Source of the DNA: Chitinophagales bacterium | Lineage (GTDB): Bacteria; Bacteroidota; Bacteroidia; Chitinophagales; Saprospiraceae | DNA: 64,000 bases | Assembly: GCA_026928325.1 (NCBI GenBank) | Contig: JAIXKS010000007.1 | Location: 1 to 64,000 of the forward strand | Direction: 5' to 3' | In this document: positions 53,305 through 62,256 of the stretch, piece by piece | Numbering within the stretch: position 1 is the first letter of the stretch | Layout: the number at the start of each line of letters is the position of its first letter | The notes under the pieces: generated by a model | Databases searched by the model: none | What the model saw: only the letters and a program-made list of their open reading frames with translations | What the model was told of the DNA's origin: nothing | Program-made: the position numbers and the translations under genes

Positions 53305-53702
53305 TTGTCATTTTTTGATATTTTCAAGTAAATTATAAATTTATTTTATGAATATCAAAAAGGCGTCATCCATTTAATTTTGTGCGGACTTTGGTTCTTG
53401 ATTATTAATACTGAGTGGCGATAGGTTTCTAGTCCTTTGTTTGAAAAGGCGTGTTCGAGTATAAAGTTTTTATTTATAAATAGTCGCTTAGATTACATCT
53501 TTGTATTGTTTTTGGAAGATTCCCTGCTTTTGAGTATTGACCATTTGGTTTTTTTAATAAAAAAATGTTATTTATAAATTTTCTAACAGCTCATTCTGAT
53601 TAACTTAAAGAGATTAACCAAGAATCAAAAAGGTCGTTTAAACATTTGGAATAGATTTTGTTTATAGATAGTGTTTTACCATGAACCCTAGTTTTAATGT
53701 TT

Positions 53703-54137
53703 ATGACAAAATATATTGTTGTTTTTTTTGTAGTTTTTGGCCTTGCTTCTTGTGTTAAAAATGACGATCATGTCAATGGCATTGCTTTTTACAAAATTGT
53801 AGGCACCTATTCTGGCACCGGAGAAACCTGTACCTACAACGAATTTTCCACCGATACCATTTGCAACGATGCGCAAGATAATATGCTAGGTATCACTATA
53901 CCTGATTTACAATCTATACGGATATTTGCTACCGAAAAGTTGCCTCACGATTTAATCCTAAATTACCAACAACTAGAAATCATCAATAACCAGCCCGTTC
54001 ACTTATTTCAAAGTATCATGGAAAATGAAATATCTTCATTATATTTCTATGAAACAACCAGTACAGTCAAATTGTACATCAAAGTCAATAATGATGCCCA
54101 AGAATTCTATCAATTTTCTGGGTCAAAAATCAAGTGA
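53703..54137 (+). CDS. Small predicted lipoprotein, unknown function
   Basis: The 144-residue protein starts at ATG 53703 (an in-frame ATG lies at 53697). It has a lipoprotein signal MTKYIVVFFVVFGLASC with lipid Cys at residue 17. The mature part has GIAFYKIVGTYSGTGETCTY and repeated short strands, like a small beta-sandwich. No family is recognised. It lies 99 bases before the alpha-amylase gene in the same direction and may belong with it, but a separate promoter cannot be excluded. Confidence 0.65.
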   Translation: MTKYIVVFFVVFGLASCVKNDDHVNGIAFYKIVGTYSGTGETCTYNEFSTDTICNDAQDNMLGITIPDLQSIRIFATEKLPHDLILNYQQLEIINNQPVHLFQSIMENEISSLYFYETTSTVKLYIKVNNDAQEFYQFSGSKIK

Positions 54138-54236
54138 TACGGCATTCTGATTCGTGAGACCGTATGATCTATTCATTTTTTTAGCTGTCTTAATAAAAAA
54201 AACTATAACTTTACCTGATAAATTCAATATCAGGAA

Positions 54237-57200
54237 ATGCGTTATTTCGTTTTAATATACTGTCTTGTATTAGCGTCCTCCTTAACCTCGGCGCAAATTG
54301 TCGTCTTAAACCCAACATCAGCAAGTGGTGATGACCTCGTAACACTCGTTTTCGATGCCAGCCAAGGCAATAAGGAACTCCAAGGAGCGGATCAAGTCTA
54401 TGTGCATTTAGGTATCGTTACAGATAGACCCGATGGTACGTCTTGGCAATATGTCATAGGCAATTGGGGCCAAGATGACGGCATCGGCAAAATGACCAAA
54501 ATTAATGAAAATCAATGGTCAATCCAATTTTCTCCTACGATTAGAGCATTTTTCAACGTTCCTAACCAAGAACCCATTTTTAGACTTGCATGTGTATTTA
54601 GAAATGCCGACGGTTCTAAAAAAGGAACGATGGCACCTGGTAAATATCCTTGGGGCACTGTAGCTAGTAACAGTGATTTTTTTATAAATCTCAAGATCAA
54701 TCATTATATCACATTAACCCAGCCAACGCGTTCTGAAGGCTATTTCAAACCCGGAGAAACCTTAAACATTCAAGCGACGGCATCCTCAGCGCCTACAGAG
54801 ATGCGCATATGGATAGATGAAGGCCAAGGGTTTATACAAAAAGCTATGGTTCCCCAAAGTCAAACCATTCAATTCGTCTATCAGCCACTAAGAACGCAAA
54901 CGATCCAAATCAAGATAACCGCCAATTTTGACGGACAAGAACTTGAGTTGATCAAACCCTATCACAGCATTATCATCAAAGATACGGAAATCGTACCTAT
55001 ACCTCAACATCTAAAACCCGGAGTTAATTATGATGCCAACGATCCAAGTAAGGCCACAGTGGTCTTGATTGCACCCTATAAAGATTTTATTTATGTCGTC
55101 GGAGACTTTACAGATTGGCAGGTATCAGATGACTTTCAGATGAAGAGAACACCAGATGGATCCTATTTTTGGTTGGATATTTTCGGATTGAATCCAGACC
55201 AAGACTATGTTTATCAGTACTGGATTGATGGTGATGTAAAAATTGCGGATCCTTATGCAAAACAAGTAGCAGATCCTTGGAACGATGCATCCATCGAACC
55301 AGATGTATTTCCCAACCTACCAAAATACGATAAAAAAGAATGGGGCATTGCATCCGTGCTAAATACCGGACAACGCCCCTATCCTTGGGCAAGTAGCGAA
55401 TCTCAATGGAAGCGACCCAATGCCGATCACTTGGTGATTTATGAATTACATTTAAGGGACTTCTTAGGTTCACATTCCTACAGAGATTTGGCAGATACCC
55501 TATCCTATTTAAAGCGGCTTGGAATCAATGCGATAGAACTCATGCCTATCAATGAGTTTGAAGGCAATGATTCATGGGGCTATAATCCATCATTTTATTT
55601 TGCAACAGACAAATATTATGGTACAGCGACTGATCTAAAAAGGTTTATAGAATTGGCGCATCAACAAGGCATCGCAGTCATCTTGGACATCGTATTAAAT
55701 CATGCTTTTGGCCAATGTCCGATGGTTCAAATGTACTTTGACAACGGCAAACCAGCAGCCAATAATCCATGGTTTAATCGCGAATATGTAGGTCAATACC
55801 AATGGGGATACGATTTTAATCACGAAAGTCCATTTACGCAACGATTTGTTGATGATGTGAATCGGTATTGGCTCGAAGAATTTCATTTTGATGGATTTCG
55901 ATTTGATTTTACAAAAGGATTTACCAATTATGCGCCCGGCGGTAATATCGATGGTTTTGATCAATCGAGGATTAATATTCTAAAACGCATGGCTGACCAA
56001 ATCCGAGCAATAGATCCAAGCGCATATATCATCTTAGAACATTGGGGCACAACGGCTGAAGAGACTCAACTTGCCACCTATGGCATGAAAATGTGGCGCA
56101 ACAAATCCTATGATTTTGTACCAGCAGTCATTGGCAATACCAATGGGACTTTTGCCAACCATGATGATCTCGCTTACGTTTCCTTTTTCAATAGTCACGA
56201 TGAGAGAAGAATAGCCGAACATTGCCTGACAGAAGGAAAATCAACGGGTTTTTACGACATCAAAGATACTCTCATCATGTTTGAACGAATCAAACTAGCA
56301 GCAGCATTTACCTATTTGCAACCCGGACCTAAGATGATATGGCAATTTGACGAATTGGGTTATGATATCGATATCAATTACAATGGGCGAACAGGGAGAA
56401 AACCCTATGTTTGGGGTGACAACAGCCTTGGTTATTACAACAGTCCACTTCGACAGAATATTTACAAAACATACCAATCCTTGCTAACCTTACGTAATAC
56501 CATTGGCGCAAGCAACCTAGCTACTGCTACAAAAAGCCATAAAAATACCGGTGAAACGCGAAGATTATCCTTCGACACGCCAGGTATTGATCTCGTTGTC
56601 ATAGGGAATGTATCCTTAAATACACGACCAGTAAATCCTCAATTTACCAAAACGGGCTGGTGGTATAATTATTTTAGTGGCGATTCGATTTTCGTCTCCA
56701 ATGTTACTGCAGAAATGACGCTCAAACCCGGAGAATGGCACGTTTTTACAAGTACAAAAGTCAGTGATGGGTTTGGGCATATAACCGCAGTCTATGACCA
56801 TCCGGTAACCGTAACGCCCTACCCTTTTAAAGCCTCTGACCAAATCAAAATTCAACTCAACGCAGCTAAGGCATGGCCAGGCGATACGCAAGGCCTCAAA
56901 CAAGCCAATAAAGTATATATGCACGCAGGAATCGTGACTGAGACCGCACAGGATCATACCTTAACGCATATCGTAGGAACACTAAAAGATGATGGTTTAG
57001 GCATCATGACAAAAGTCAATGATACTATCTGGGAAATCGAACTTACGCCAATGACCTATTTTAATGTTCAACCCGAAGAGGTCATTTCAAGACTTGGCAT
57101 GTGGTTCAGAAATGAGGATAACACACAGAAAGGTTATGGATTTAGAAATTCGATTGTGTATTTCGATGTACTTTCCGAAGAACCGATTTTATCTATAATT

Positions 57201-57851
57201 CCTCCATCGTTCGATTATAATTCTGACATCACCATCACCTTCAATGCCGCAGCTGGCAATAGGGAACTCATGGGTGCAGAGAAAGTTTATATGCACTCCG
57301 GATTGGTAATCAAGGACACAGCAACGCCCAAAGGCAGTGATTGGAGTCATGTCGTAGGAACTTGGGGCACTGATAACGGTATAGGCCTCATGACACGAGT
57401 ACCCAACAAGAAGGATCTGTGGCAGATTCACCTCAATATCAAAGATCACTACAAGACCAACGCCAGTGAACATCCATTTTGGCTGGCAGCCGTATTCAGA
57501 AATGCGGCCGGAACCGTCAAAGGTACGACCCCGGCAGGAAGTTATGATTTTGGTATCGTAGATGCAGCATCGCAGGACTTTTTTATTAAAAATCAGCGAT
57601 CTACAATCACTTCGAATGACCATATATCGAAAATCACCGTTTACCCAAATCCAGCGCATGACCACCTGTTTATCCAAGGCATCCAAGGCACCGCAAGTAT
57701 CGCGTTATTCAATGTTGCAAGCGGTGCAAGTTTGCAAAAAACGATTGAAATGTCAGATTCTATTGACATCAGTAAGCTTGCGTCAGGACTATATCTCTAT
57801 GTGATACACCAAGATGGTAAAACATATTATGGAAAGCTCATCATTTTATAA
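54237..57851 (+). CDS. Very large T9SS-exported GH13 alpha-amylase-type enzyme with three repeated modules
   Basis: The 1204-residue protein has a signal peptide (to about residue 19, LTSAQ). An N-terminal beta-sandwich module follows (about 25-140). Next is an early-set domain (about 255-360, VVLIAPYKDFIYVVGDFTDW) and a GH13 barrel (about 395-770). Catalytic regions are visible: VILDIVLNH (region I), DGFRFDFTKGF with nucleophile Asp557 (II), YIILEHWG with acid Glu601 (III) and FFNSHDE with Asp655 (IV). After the barrel two more copies of the N-terminal module occur (about 860-970 and 985-1095; shared 'VY.H.G.V ... W..V.G.W..D.GIG.MT'). A T9SS sorting domain ends the protein (ITVYPNPAHDHLFIQGI). 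It should hydrolyse alpha-1,4-glucans outside the cell. Confidence 0.93.
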   Translation: MRYFVLIYCLVLASSLTSAQIVVLNPTSASGDDLVTLVFDASQGNKELQGADQVYVHLGIVTDRPDGTSWQYVIGNWGQDDGIGKMTKINENQWSIQFSPTIRAFFNVPNQEPIFRLACVFRNADGSKKGTMAPGKYPWGTVASNSDFFINLKINHYITLTQPTRSEGYFKPGETLNIQATASSAPTEMRIWIDEGQGFIQKAMVPQSQTIQFVYQPLRTQTIQIKITANFDGQELELIKPYHSIIIKDTEIVPIPQHLKPGVNYDANDPSKATVVLIAPYKDFIYVVGDFTDWQVSDDFQMKRTPDGSYFWLDIFGLNPDQDYVYQYWIDGDVKIADPYAKQVADPWNDASIEPDVFPNLPKYDKKEWGIASVLNTGQRPYPWASSESQWKRPNADHLVIYELHLRDFLGSHSYRDLADTLSYLKRLGINAIELMPINEFEGNDSWGYNPSFYFATDKYYGTATDLKRFIELAHQQGIAVILDIVLNHAFGQCPMVQMYFDNGKPAANNPWFNREYVGQYQWGYDFNHESPFTQRFVDDVNRYWLEEFHFDGFRFDFTKGFTNYAPGGNIDGFDQSRINILKRMADQIRAIDPSAYIILEHWGTTAEETQLATYGMKMWRNKSYDFVPAVIGNTNGTFANHDDLAYVSFFNSHDERRIAEHCLTEGKSTGFYDIKDTLIMFERIKLAAAFTYLQPGPKMIWQFDELGYDIDINYNGRTGRKPYVWGDNSLGYYNSPLRQNIYKTYQSLLTLRNTIGASNLATATKSHKNTGETRRLSFDTPGIDLVVIGNVSLNTRPVNPQFTKTGWWYNYFSGDSIFVSNVTAEMTLKPGEWHVFTSTKVSDGFGHITAVYDHPVTVTPYPFKASDQIKIQLNAAKAWPGDTQGLKQANKVYMHAGIVTETAQDHTLTHIVGTLKDDGLGIMTKVNDTIWEIELTPMTYFNVQPEEVISRLGMWFRNEDNTQKGYGFRNSIVYFDVLSEEPILSIIPPSFDYNSDITITFNAAAGNRELMGAEKVYMHSGLVIKDTATPKGSDWSHVVGTWGTDNGIGLMTRVPNKKDLWQIHLNIKDHYKTNASEHPFWLAAVFRNAAGTVKGTTPAGSYDFGIVDAASQDFFIKNQRSTITSNDHISKITVYPNPAHDHLFIQGIQGTASIALFNVASGASLQKTIEMSDSIDISKLASGLYLYVIHQDGKTYYGKLIIL

Positions 57852-57979
57852 AAATAAGGAAACCGATAATGCATGCTTAGGTCATTAATAAAAATGTAGC
57901 ATGTACTCTCAAATAAGCATTATCTTTATTAAAAAAAATGAGATTAAATGTTTAATCAAATAAAAAAATGACGAGATAC

Positions 57980-58010
57980 TTGTTTAGAATAAAACCATAG
58001 CTTAATTTTG
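57980..58010 (+). promoter_or_regulatory. Full Bacteroidota promoter for the methyltransferase gene
   Basis: TTG at 57980-57982, a 20-base spacer, then TAATTTTG at 58003-58010, both at canonical distance and 25 bases before the ATG at 58036. Confidence 0.7.
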
Positions 58011-58035
58011 CAACCATTGTATAACGTTATTTAAC

Positions 58036-59280
58036 ATGGTTATGGAAAAATATTTAACACTAGCCGAAACAGCTGAATTGCTAGGTAAAAACAAAGAAAC
58101 CTTAAGACGATGGGATCGAGAAGGCAAACTAACTGCAATTCGTGAACCTATGAGTAACTATAGAGTTTATAGAAAATCAGAAGTATTAGAACTGTTTTCA
58201 GAATTCATACAATTTGATATAAAAGAAACTGATTCTAATTATGTAAAACCAAATCATGAGTATAAGGTTTTAGAATTATTTGCAGGAGCTGGTGGTTTAG
58301 CCGTTGGTTTAGAAAAAGCTGGTTTAAAATGTGAAGTCCTTAATGAAATTGATAAAGATGCTTGTGAAACTTTGAGAAAAAATCGGCCACATTGGAAGAT
58401 TTTAGAAGGTGATATTAAAGAATTTGAATTTTCAAAGTATAATGGCAAAATTGATGTAATTACAGGTGGATTTCCTTGTCAAGCTTTTAGTTATGCTGGG
58501 AAAAAATTAGGTTTAGCCGATGCCCGCGGAACACTTTTTTATGAATTTGCGAGAGTAATTCAAGAGGTTAACCCTCCAATTTGCATTGGAGAAAATGTCA
58601 GAGGTTTGCTAAGCCACGACAATGGAAAAACTTTGCACGGAATGATTTCAATTCTAGACGAAATTGGATACAACGTAGTTCCTGTTAAAGTACTAAAGGC
58701 AATTAATTATAAAGTACCACAAAAAAGAGAACGACTTATTTTAGTTGGTGTACGGAAAGATATCAAAATAAAATACGAATATCCAAAACCATACAAAAAA
58801 ATCTACAATCTAAAAGATGCATTAAAAAAGGGGGAATTATACGATTGCAATGTACCAAAATCAAATGGTGCTAAATACCCACAAAGTAAAAAGGATGTTC
58901 TAGATTTAGTACCGCCAAAGGGTTATTGGCGTGATTTACCTTTGGAAATCCAAAAAGAATTTATGGGAGGAAGTTTTTATTTAGGAGGTGGCAAAACAGG
59001 AATAGCACGTAGAATTGGTTGGGATGAGCCTTGTTTAACTTTGACTTGCAGTCCTGCACAAAAACAAACCGAACGTTGTCATCCTGACGAAACTCGCCCA
59101 TTTACGGTTCGAGAATATGCACGTATTCAAACCTTTCCTGATGATTGGGAGTTTGCTGGTTCGTTAGCTCAGCAATACAAGCAAATTGGTAATGCTGTCC
59201 CTATAAATTTAGGGCTTGAAGTAGGATATTCTATTGTTAAATTTTTAAATGAGTATTACAATTTATCAAACCCTAAATAA
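58036..59280 (+). CDS. DNA cytosine-C5 methyltransferase with N-terminal excisionase/MerR-like HTH
   Basis: The 414-residue protein opens with a helix-turn-helix of the excisionase/MerR type (residues 1-50: YLTLAETAELLGKNKETLRR, then WDREGKLTAIREPMSNYRVY). The C5-methyltransferase core follows: motif I LELFAGAGGLAVGLEKAG, motif IV GGFPCQAFSYAGKKLG with catalytic Cys148, motif VI ENVRGL, motif VIII QKRERLILVGVRKD, and motif X QIGNAVPINLGLEVG. It methylates cytosine to protect DNA from the adjacent Eco47II-family nuclease, so GGNCC is the likely site. The HTH may let it control its own or the nuclease's transcription. Its end overlaps the convergent nuclease gene by 25 bases. The gene looks AT-richer than its flanks. 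Confidence 0.94.
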   Translation: MVMEKYLTLAETAELLGKNKETLRRWDREGKLTAIREPMSNYRVYRKSEVLELFSEFIQFDIKETDSNYVKPNHEYKVLELFAGAGGLAVGLEKAGLKCEVLNEIDKDACETLRKNRPHWKILEGDIKEFEFSKYNGKIDVITGGFPCQAFSYAGKKLGLADARGTLFYEFARVIQEVNPPICIGENVRGLLSHDNGKTLHGMISILDEIGYNVVPVKVLKAINYKVPQKRERLILVGVRKDIKIKYEYPKPYKKIYNLKDALKKGELYDCNVPKSNGAKYPQSKKDVLDLVPPKGYWRDLPLEIQKEFMGGSFYLGGGKTGIARRIGWDEPCLTLTCSPAQKQTERCHPDETRPFTVREYARIQTFPDDWEFAGSLAQQYKQIGNAVPINLGLEVGYSIVKFLNEYYNLSNPK

Positions 59281-60020
59281 TAACTGTAATTTTCAAAAGT
59301 AATTTGGTCTAGGATAGTACGTTTTGTTTTTTTAGTCTCGGAAGAAATTTCATCCAAGGCAGAATTATCTTTTGTTTTAACTTCAATATCAACTAATTTC
59401 ATATAATCTTTAATCGCACTAGGTAAAACTTTGTAAAGTTGAAAAAGTGCATCTTCTTCACCCGATAATAAAGAATAAAATTGATCACCAGATATCTTAA
59501 AAACCCTAGAATGACTATATTCCTTACCGTTAATTTCTCCCTTCCAATGTTCGTTGAAGCTACTTTTTGCTAATATTTGAACCCAATAGCATTTAGCTTT
59601 TTTAAAGTCGTCAGCATATCGAGCCAATTTCTGAAATAGTGCTTCAGCCGAACTACTATTCATTGTGTTATGCTTATTTTTTATGTCGGCAAACAATGTA
59701 TCGTCACTCGCTTTGATATCAAAACCACTCAAATTTCCGACTTCAAAACCCTTTATTCCGCCTAAAATTTGTTCGTGAAAAGTTCCGATTGAATTGTTGA
59801 TGGATTTGTCTATCTGGCGAAGAATTTCAGATTGAATTAAATCATCTTCATTAATGTTGTTAAATTGAGCATCAAAAGTAAGTTTAATGGTATCTACTTT
59901 GTTGGTATAGAAACTCTTTTTTGAAATATTGTTTTTGGCTCGCAAATAGGACTCATGCAAATTTCCGATGCAATTCAGAAGGTGTTCGTCCGAGATAAAG
60001 GTTACATATTTGTTTGTCAT
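59256..60020 (-). CDS. Eco47II-family type II restriction endonuclease
   Basis: The 254-residue protein has the family's DTIKLTFDAQFNNINEDDLI, then EILRQIDKSINNSIGTFHEQ. The nuclease core is GFDIKASDDTLFADIKNKHN followed by TMNSSSAEALFQKL. The Asp...Asp-x-Lys arrangement there fits a PD-(D/E)xK-type site. Known members, such as Eco47II, cut GGNCC. The gene converges with the methyltransferase gene and has its own TAACTTTG box. It completes a compact restriction-modification pair, inserted between the amylase and yidC, with no recombinase beside it. Specificity is inferred from the family. Confidence 0.88.
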   Translation of the reverse strand: MTNKYVTFISDEHLLNCIGNLHESYLRAKNNISKKSFYTNKVDTIKLTFDAQFNNINEDDLIQSEILRQIDKSINNSIGTFHEQILGGIKGFEVGNLSGFDIKASDDTLFADIKNKHNTMNSSSAEALFQKLARYADDFKKAKCYWVQILAKSSFNEHWKGEINGKEYSHSRVFKISGDQFYSLLSGEEDALFQLYKVLPSAIKDYMKLVDIEVKTKDNSALDEISSETKKTKRTILDQITFENYSYYLGFDKL

Positions 60021-60046
60021 TACATTTAATCATTTCTATGATATTG

Positions 60047-60054
60047 CAAAGTTA
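60047..60054 (-). promoter_or_regulatory. TAnnTTTG box for the endonuclease gene
   Basis: TAACTTTG on the minus strand, 26 bases before ATG 60020. The gap 60055-60283 holds no gene. Confidence 0.55.
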
Positions 60055-60283
60055 CCCATTTTTCACTAAATTATCGTTTAAGATATTATTTTAAAAAAAA
60101 TACAATTGATACCAATTATCAACTTACTTTTTAAATAACATGTAACCTTTCATCGTGTTATATAATATCCATATAAAAATTCACGAAACACTAAATCCAA
60201 GATTTGTCGATAATAAAAGCTTATAAATCTTAACATAATTAATCTAACGATTACAAAATAATACACCTTAATCGACCAACAAG

Positions 60284-60315
60284 TTGTAGGAAATGGATTA
60301 AAAAGCTTACATTTG
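60284..60315 (+). promoter_or_regulatory. Full Bacteroidota promoter for yidC
   Basis: TTG at 60284-60286, a 21-base spacer, then TACATTTG at 60308-60315. The transcription start implied (about 60322) lies after an in-frame TTG at 60313, so the ATG at 60340 is the real start. Confidence 0.7.
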
Positions 60316-60339
60316 CGGCTGATTTTACAAAAGAGAAGT

Positions 60340-62247
60340 ATGGACCGTAAACAATACACAGGTTTAATCATCATAATGTTCATATTATTTGCTTGGACCT
60401 ACTTTATGAAACCCAGTGAGGAAGAATTAAAGCAAGCAAGAGAAAACAAAGAATCTGTCGAAACACCTTATGAAGGTACGGCTGAAGCAGTAGCTCAAAT
60501 TGCCGATTCTATCGCATTCAACCAACCAATGGTAGAATCTATAACTAATGATTCTGTATCCAGTGCAGAAAACAAAGTGCGTTTCGGTGCCTTTGGGATT
60601 GCTGCACAAGGAGAAGAAACCCTTTCTACCCTTGAAAATGAGTTTATCAAAATAACTTTCACGAATAAAGGTGGTAAGATATCCGAGGTACTTTTAAAGC
60701 AACACTATCAGACGACAACGGATAAAGACCACCATGAAAGTAAGGAACTCATCAAGATGATGAATCAGCCGAACAATAGATTTGATTATGACATACCCGT
60801 AGCTGATGCTTTTGGCAAAACCGTCAATACTACGGACATTTACTTCCAAACTGAGCAACAAGGTAATAGTATCATCTTTAGAGCTCCCGCTGAAAATGGT
60901 GGGTATTTCGAACAAAAATACACCTTAAGCCCGGATGATTATGTATTGAATTATTCCATTCAGACAAAAAACCTATCCAAAGTAGTAGATCCCAATGCAA
61001 AGTCACTTCATTTGACTTGGTTAAGTCATCTCAGTAAATATGAAAAGGGAACGCGTTTTGAACAGAGTTATTCAACGGTTTACTTCAAAGAATCTGCAAA
61101 AAAAATGGATTATTGCAGTTGTACCCGAGATGCAACCGAAACATTAACGGATAAGGATATCCAGTGGATGGCACATACCAATCAGTTTTTCAATACTTCG
61201 TTGATAGCCGATAATATGCCATTTCACAATGGATTGATGACTGCTACTATGACCGATTTGGAGAAAAGTCCATATACAAAAATCACGAGTTCCGTGGTTG
61301 ACGTGCCCATCAATAATTGGGACAATGGCCAGTTTGACATGACCATGTACATCGGTCCAAACGAATTTAGCAAGCTTCGTTCATTTAATATTAGTCTTGA
61401 AAACATCATTCCTTTTGGCTCGAGTATCTTCGGTACGATCAATAGATGGTTTATCCGTCCAGTCTTTGACTTTCTTTCAGAATATATTAGCAGCAAAGGT
61501 TTAGTCATCATTTTGTTGATATTCTTTATAAAGATGGCGCTTTACCCATTGATGTACAAAATGCTCCATTCACAAGCTAAAATGGGCGCTTTAAAGCCAG
61601 AAATCGCACATATCAAGGAGAAATACAAGAACGATATGAACCAACAGCAGATGGAGACCATGAAAATCTATCGAGAACACGGTGTAAGTCCATTTGGCGG
61701 ATGTATGCCGATGGTTCTTCAGATGCCTATATGGTATGCTTTGTTTAGGTTTTTCCCTGCCTCGATAACTTTTAGGCAAGAACCATTCCTTTGGGCTTCG
61801 GATCTATCATCCTACGATGTGTTGTTCTATCTAGGATTTGAAATACCATTTTTTGGTTCGCATATCAGTTTATTTACCCTTCTTTGGGCAGTATCTATGC
61901 TGATATATACCTATTACAACATGCAAAACATGGAAATGGCCAATGCAAATCCAGCGATGAAATATGTCCAATATATCATGCCGGTGATGTTTTTAGGTTT
62001 CTTTAATAACTATGCTTCTGGGCTTACTTGTTATATGCTTTTCAGTAATTTATTTAACATCATTCAGACCGTTGTTACTAAAAATTATGTCTTTGACGAA
62101 CAAAAAATAAGGGAGGAATTGTTAAAAGAAAAGGAAAAACCTAAGAAAAAGTCCTCCTTCCAAGAACGGCTTGAAGAAGCCATGAAACAACAACAAGCGG
62201 CGAAGCAACAACAACAGGCAGCACAGAATAAGAAAAGGAATAAGTAA
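60340..62247 (+). CDS. yidC: Membrane protein insertase YidC
   Basis: From ATG 60340 the protein has 635 residues. It starts with a membrane anchor (MDRKQYTGLIIIMFILFAWT), then a large periplasmic beta-domain (about 85-360). The conserved C-terminal insertase domain follows, with GLVIILLIFFIKMALYPLMY and KMLHSQAKMGALKPEIAHIK, then FGGCMPMVLQMPIWYALFRF and VMFLGFFNNYASGLTCYMLF. The arginine that normally sits in the groove segment appears to be replaced by Lys (FFIKMALYP). The tail is rich in Gln and Lys, as in ribosome-binding YidC tails. It inserts inner-membrane proteins with SecYEG and YajC. gpsA follows 9 bases later. Confidence 0.96.
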   Translation: MDRKQYTGLIIIMFILFAWTYFMKPSEEELKQARENKESVETPYEGTAEAVAQIADSIAFNQPMVESITNDSVSSAENKVRFGAFGIAAQGEETLSTLENEFIKITFTNKGGKISEVLLKQHYQTTTDKDHHESKELIKMMNQPNNRFDYDIPVADAFGKTVNTTDIYFQTEQQGNSIIFRAPAENGGYFEQKYTLSPDDYVLNYSIQTKNLSKVVDPNAKSLHLTWLSHLSKYEKGTRFEQSYSTVYFKESAKKMDYCSCTRDATETLTDKDIQWMAHTNQFFNTSLIADNMPFHNGLMTATMTDLEKSPYTKITSSVVDVPINNWDNGQFDMTMYIGPNEFSKLRSFNISLENIIPFGSSIFGTINRWFIRPVFDFLSEYISSKGLVIILLIFFIKMALYPLMYKMLHSQAKMGALKPEIAHIKEKYKNDMNQQQMETMKIYREHGVSPFGGCMPMVLQMPIWYALFRFFPASITFRQEPFLWASDLSSYDVLFYLGFEIPFFGSHISLFTLLWAVSMLIYTYYNMQNMEMANANPAMKYVQYIMPVMFLGFFNNYASGLTCYMLFSNLFNIIQTVVTKNYVFDEQKIREELLKEKEKPKKKSSFQERLEEAMKQQQAAKQQQQAAQNKKRNK

Positions 62248-62256
62248 TTTTTTACC

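Noticed and set aside
20149-57851. One starch-utilisation locus joining the SusCDE operon with the amylase
   Set aside because: About 28 kb of housekeeping genes lie between them. A functional link is possible, but they are not one locus.
58036-60020. Phage or genomic-island defence region
   Set aside because: Only the two restriction-modification genes are present; no integrase, att-like repeat or further defence gene flanks them.
60313-60339. TTG start giving a longer YidC
   Set aside because: The TTG is part of the promoter box TACATTTG; the ATG at 60340 starts directly with the normal membrane anchor.
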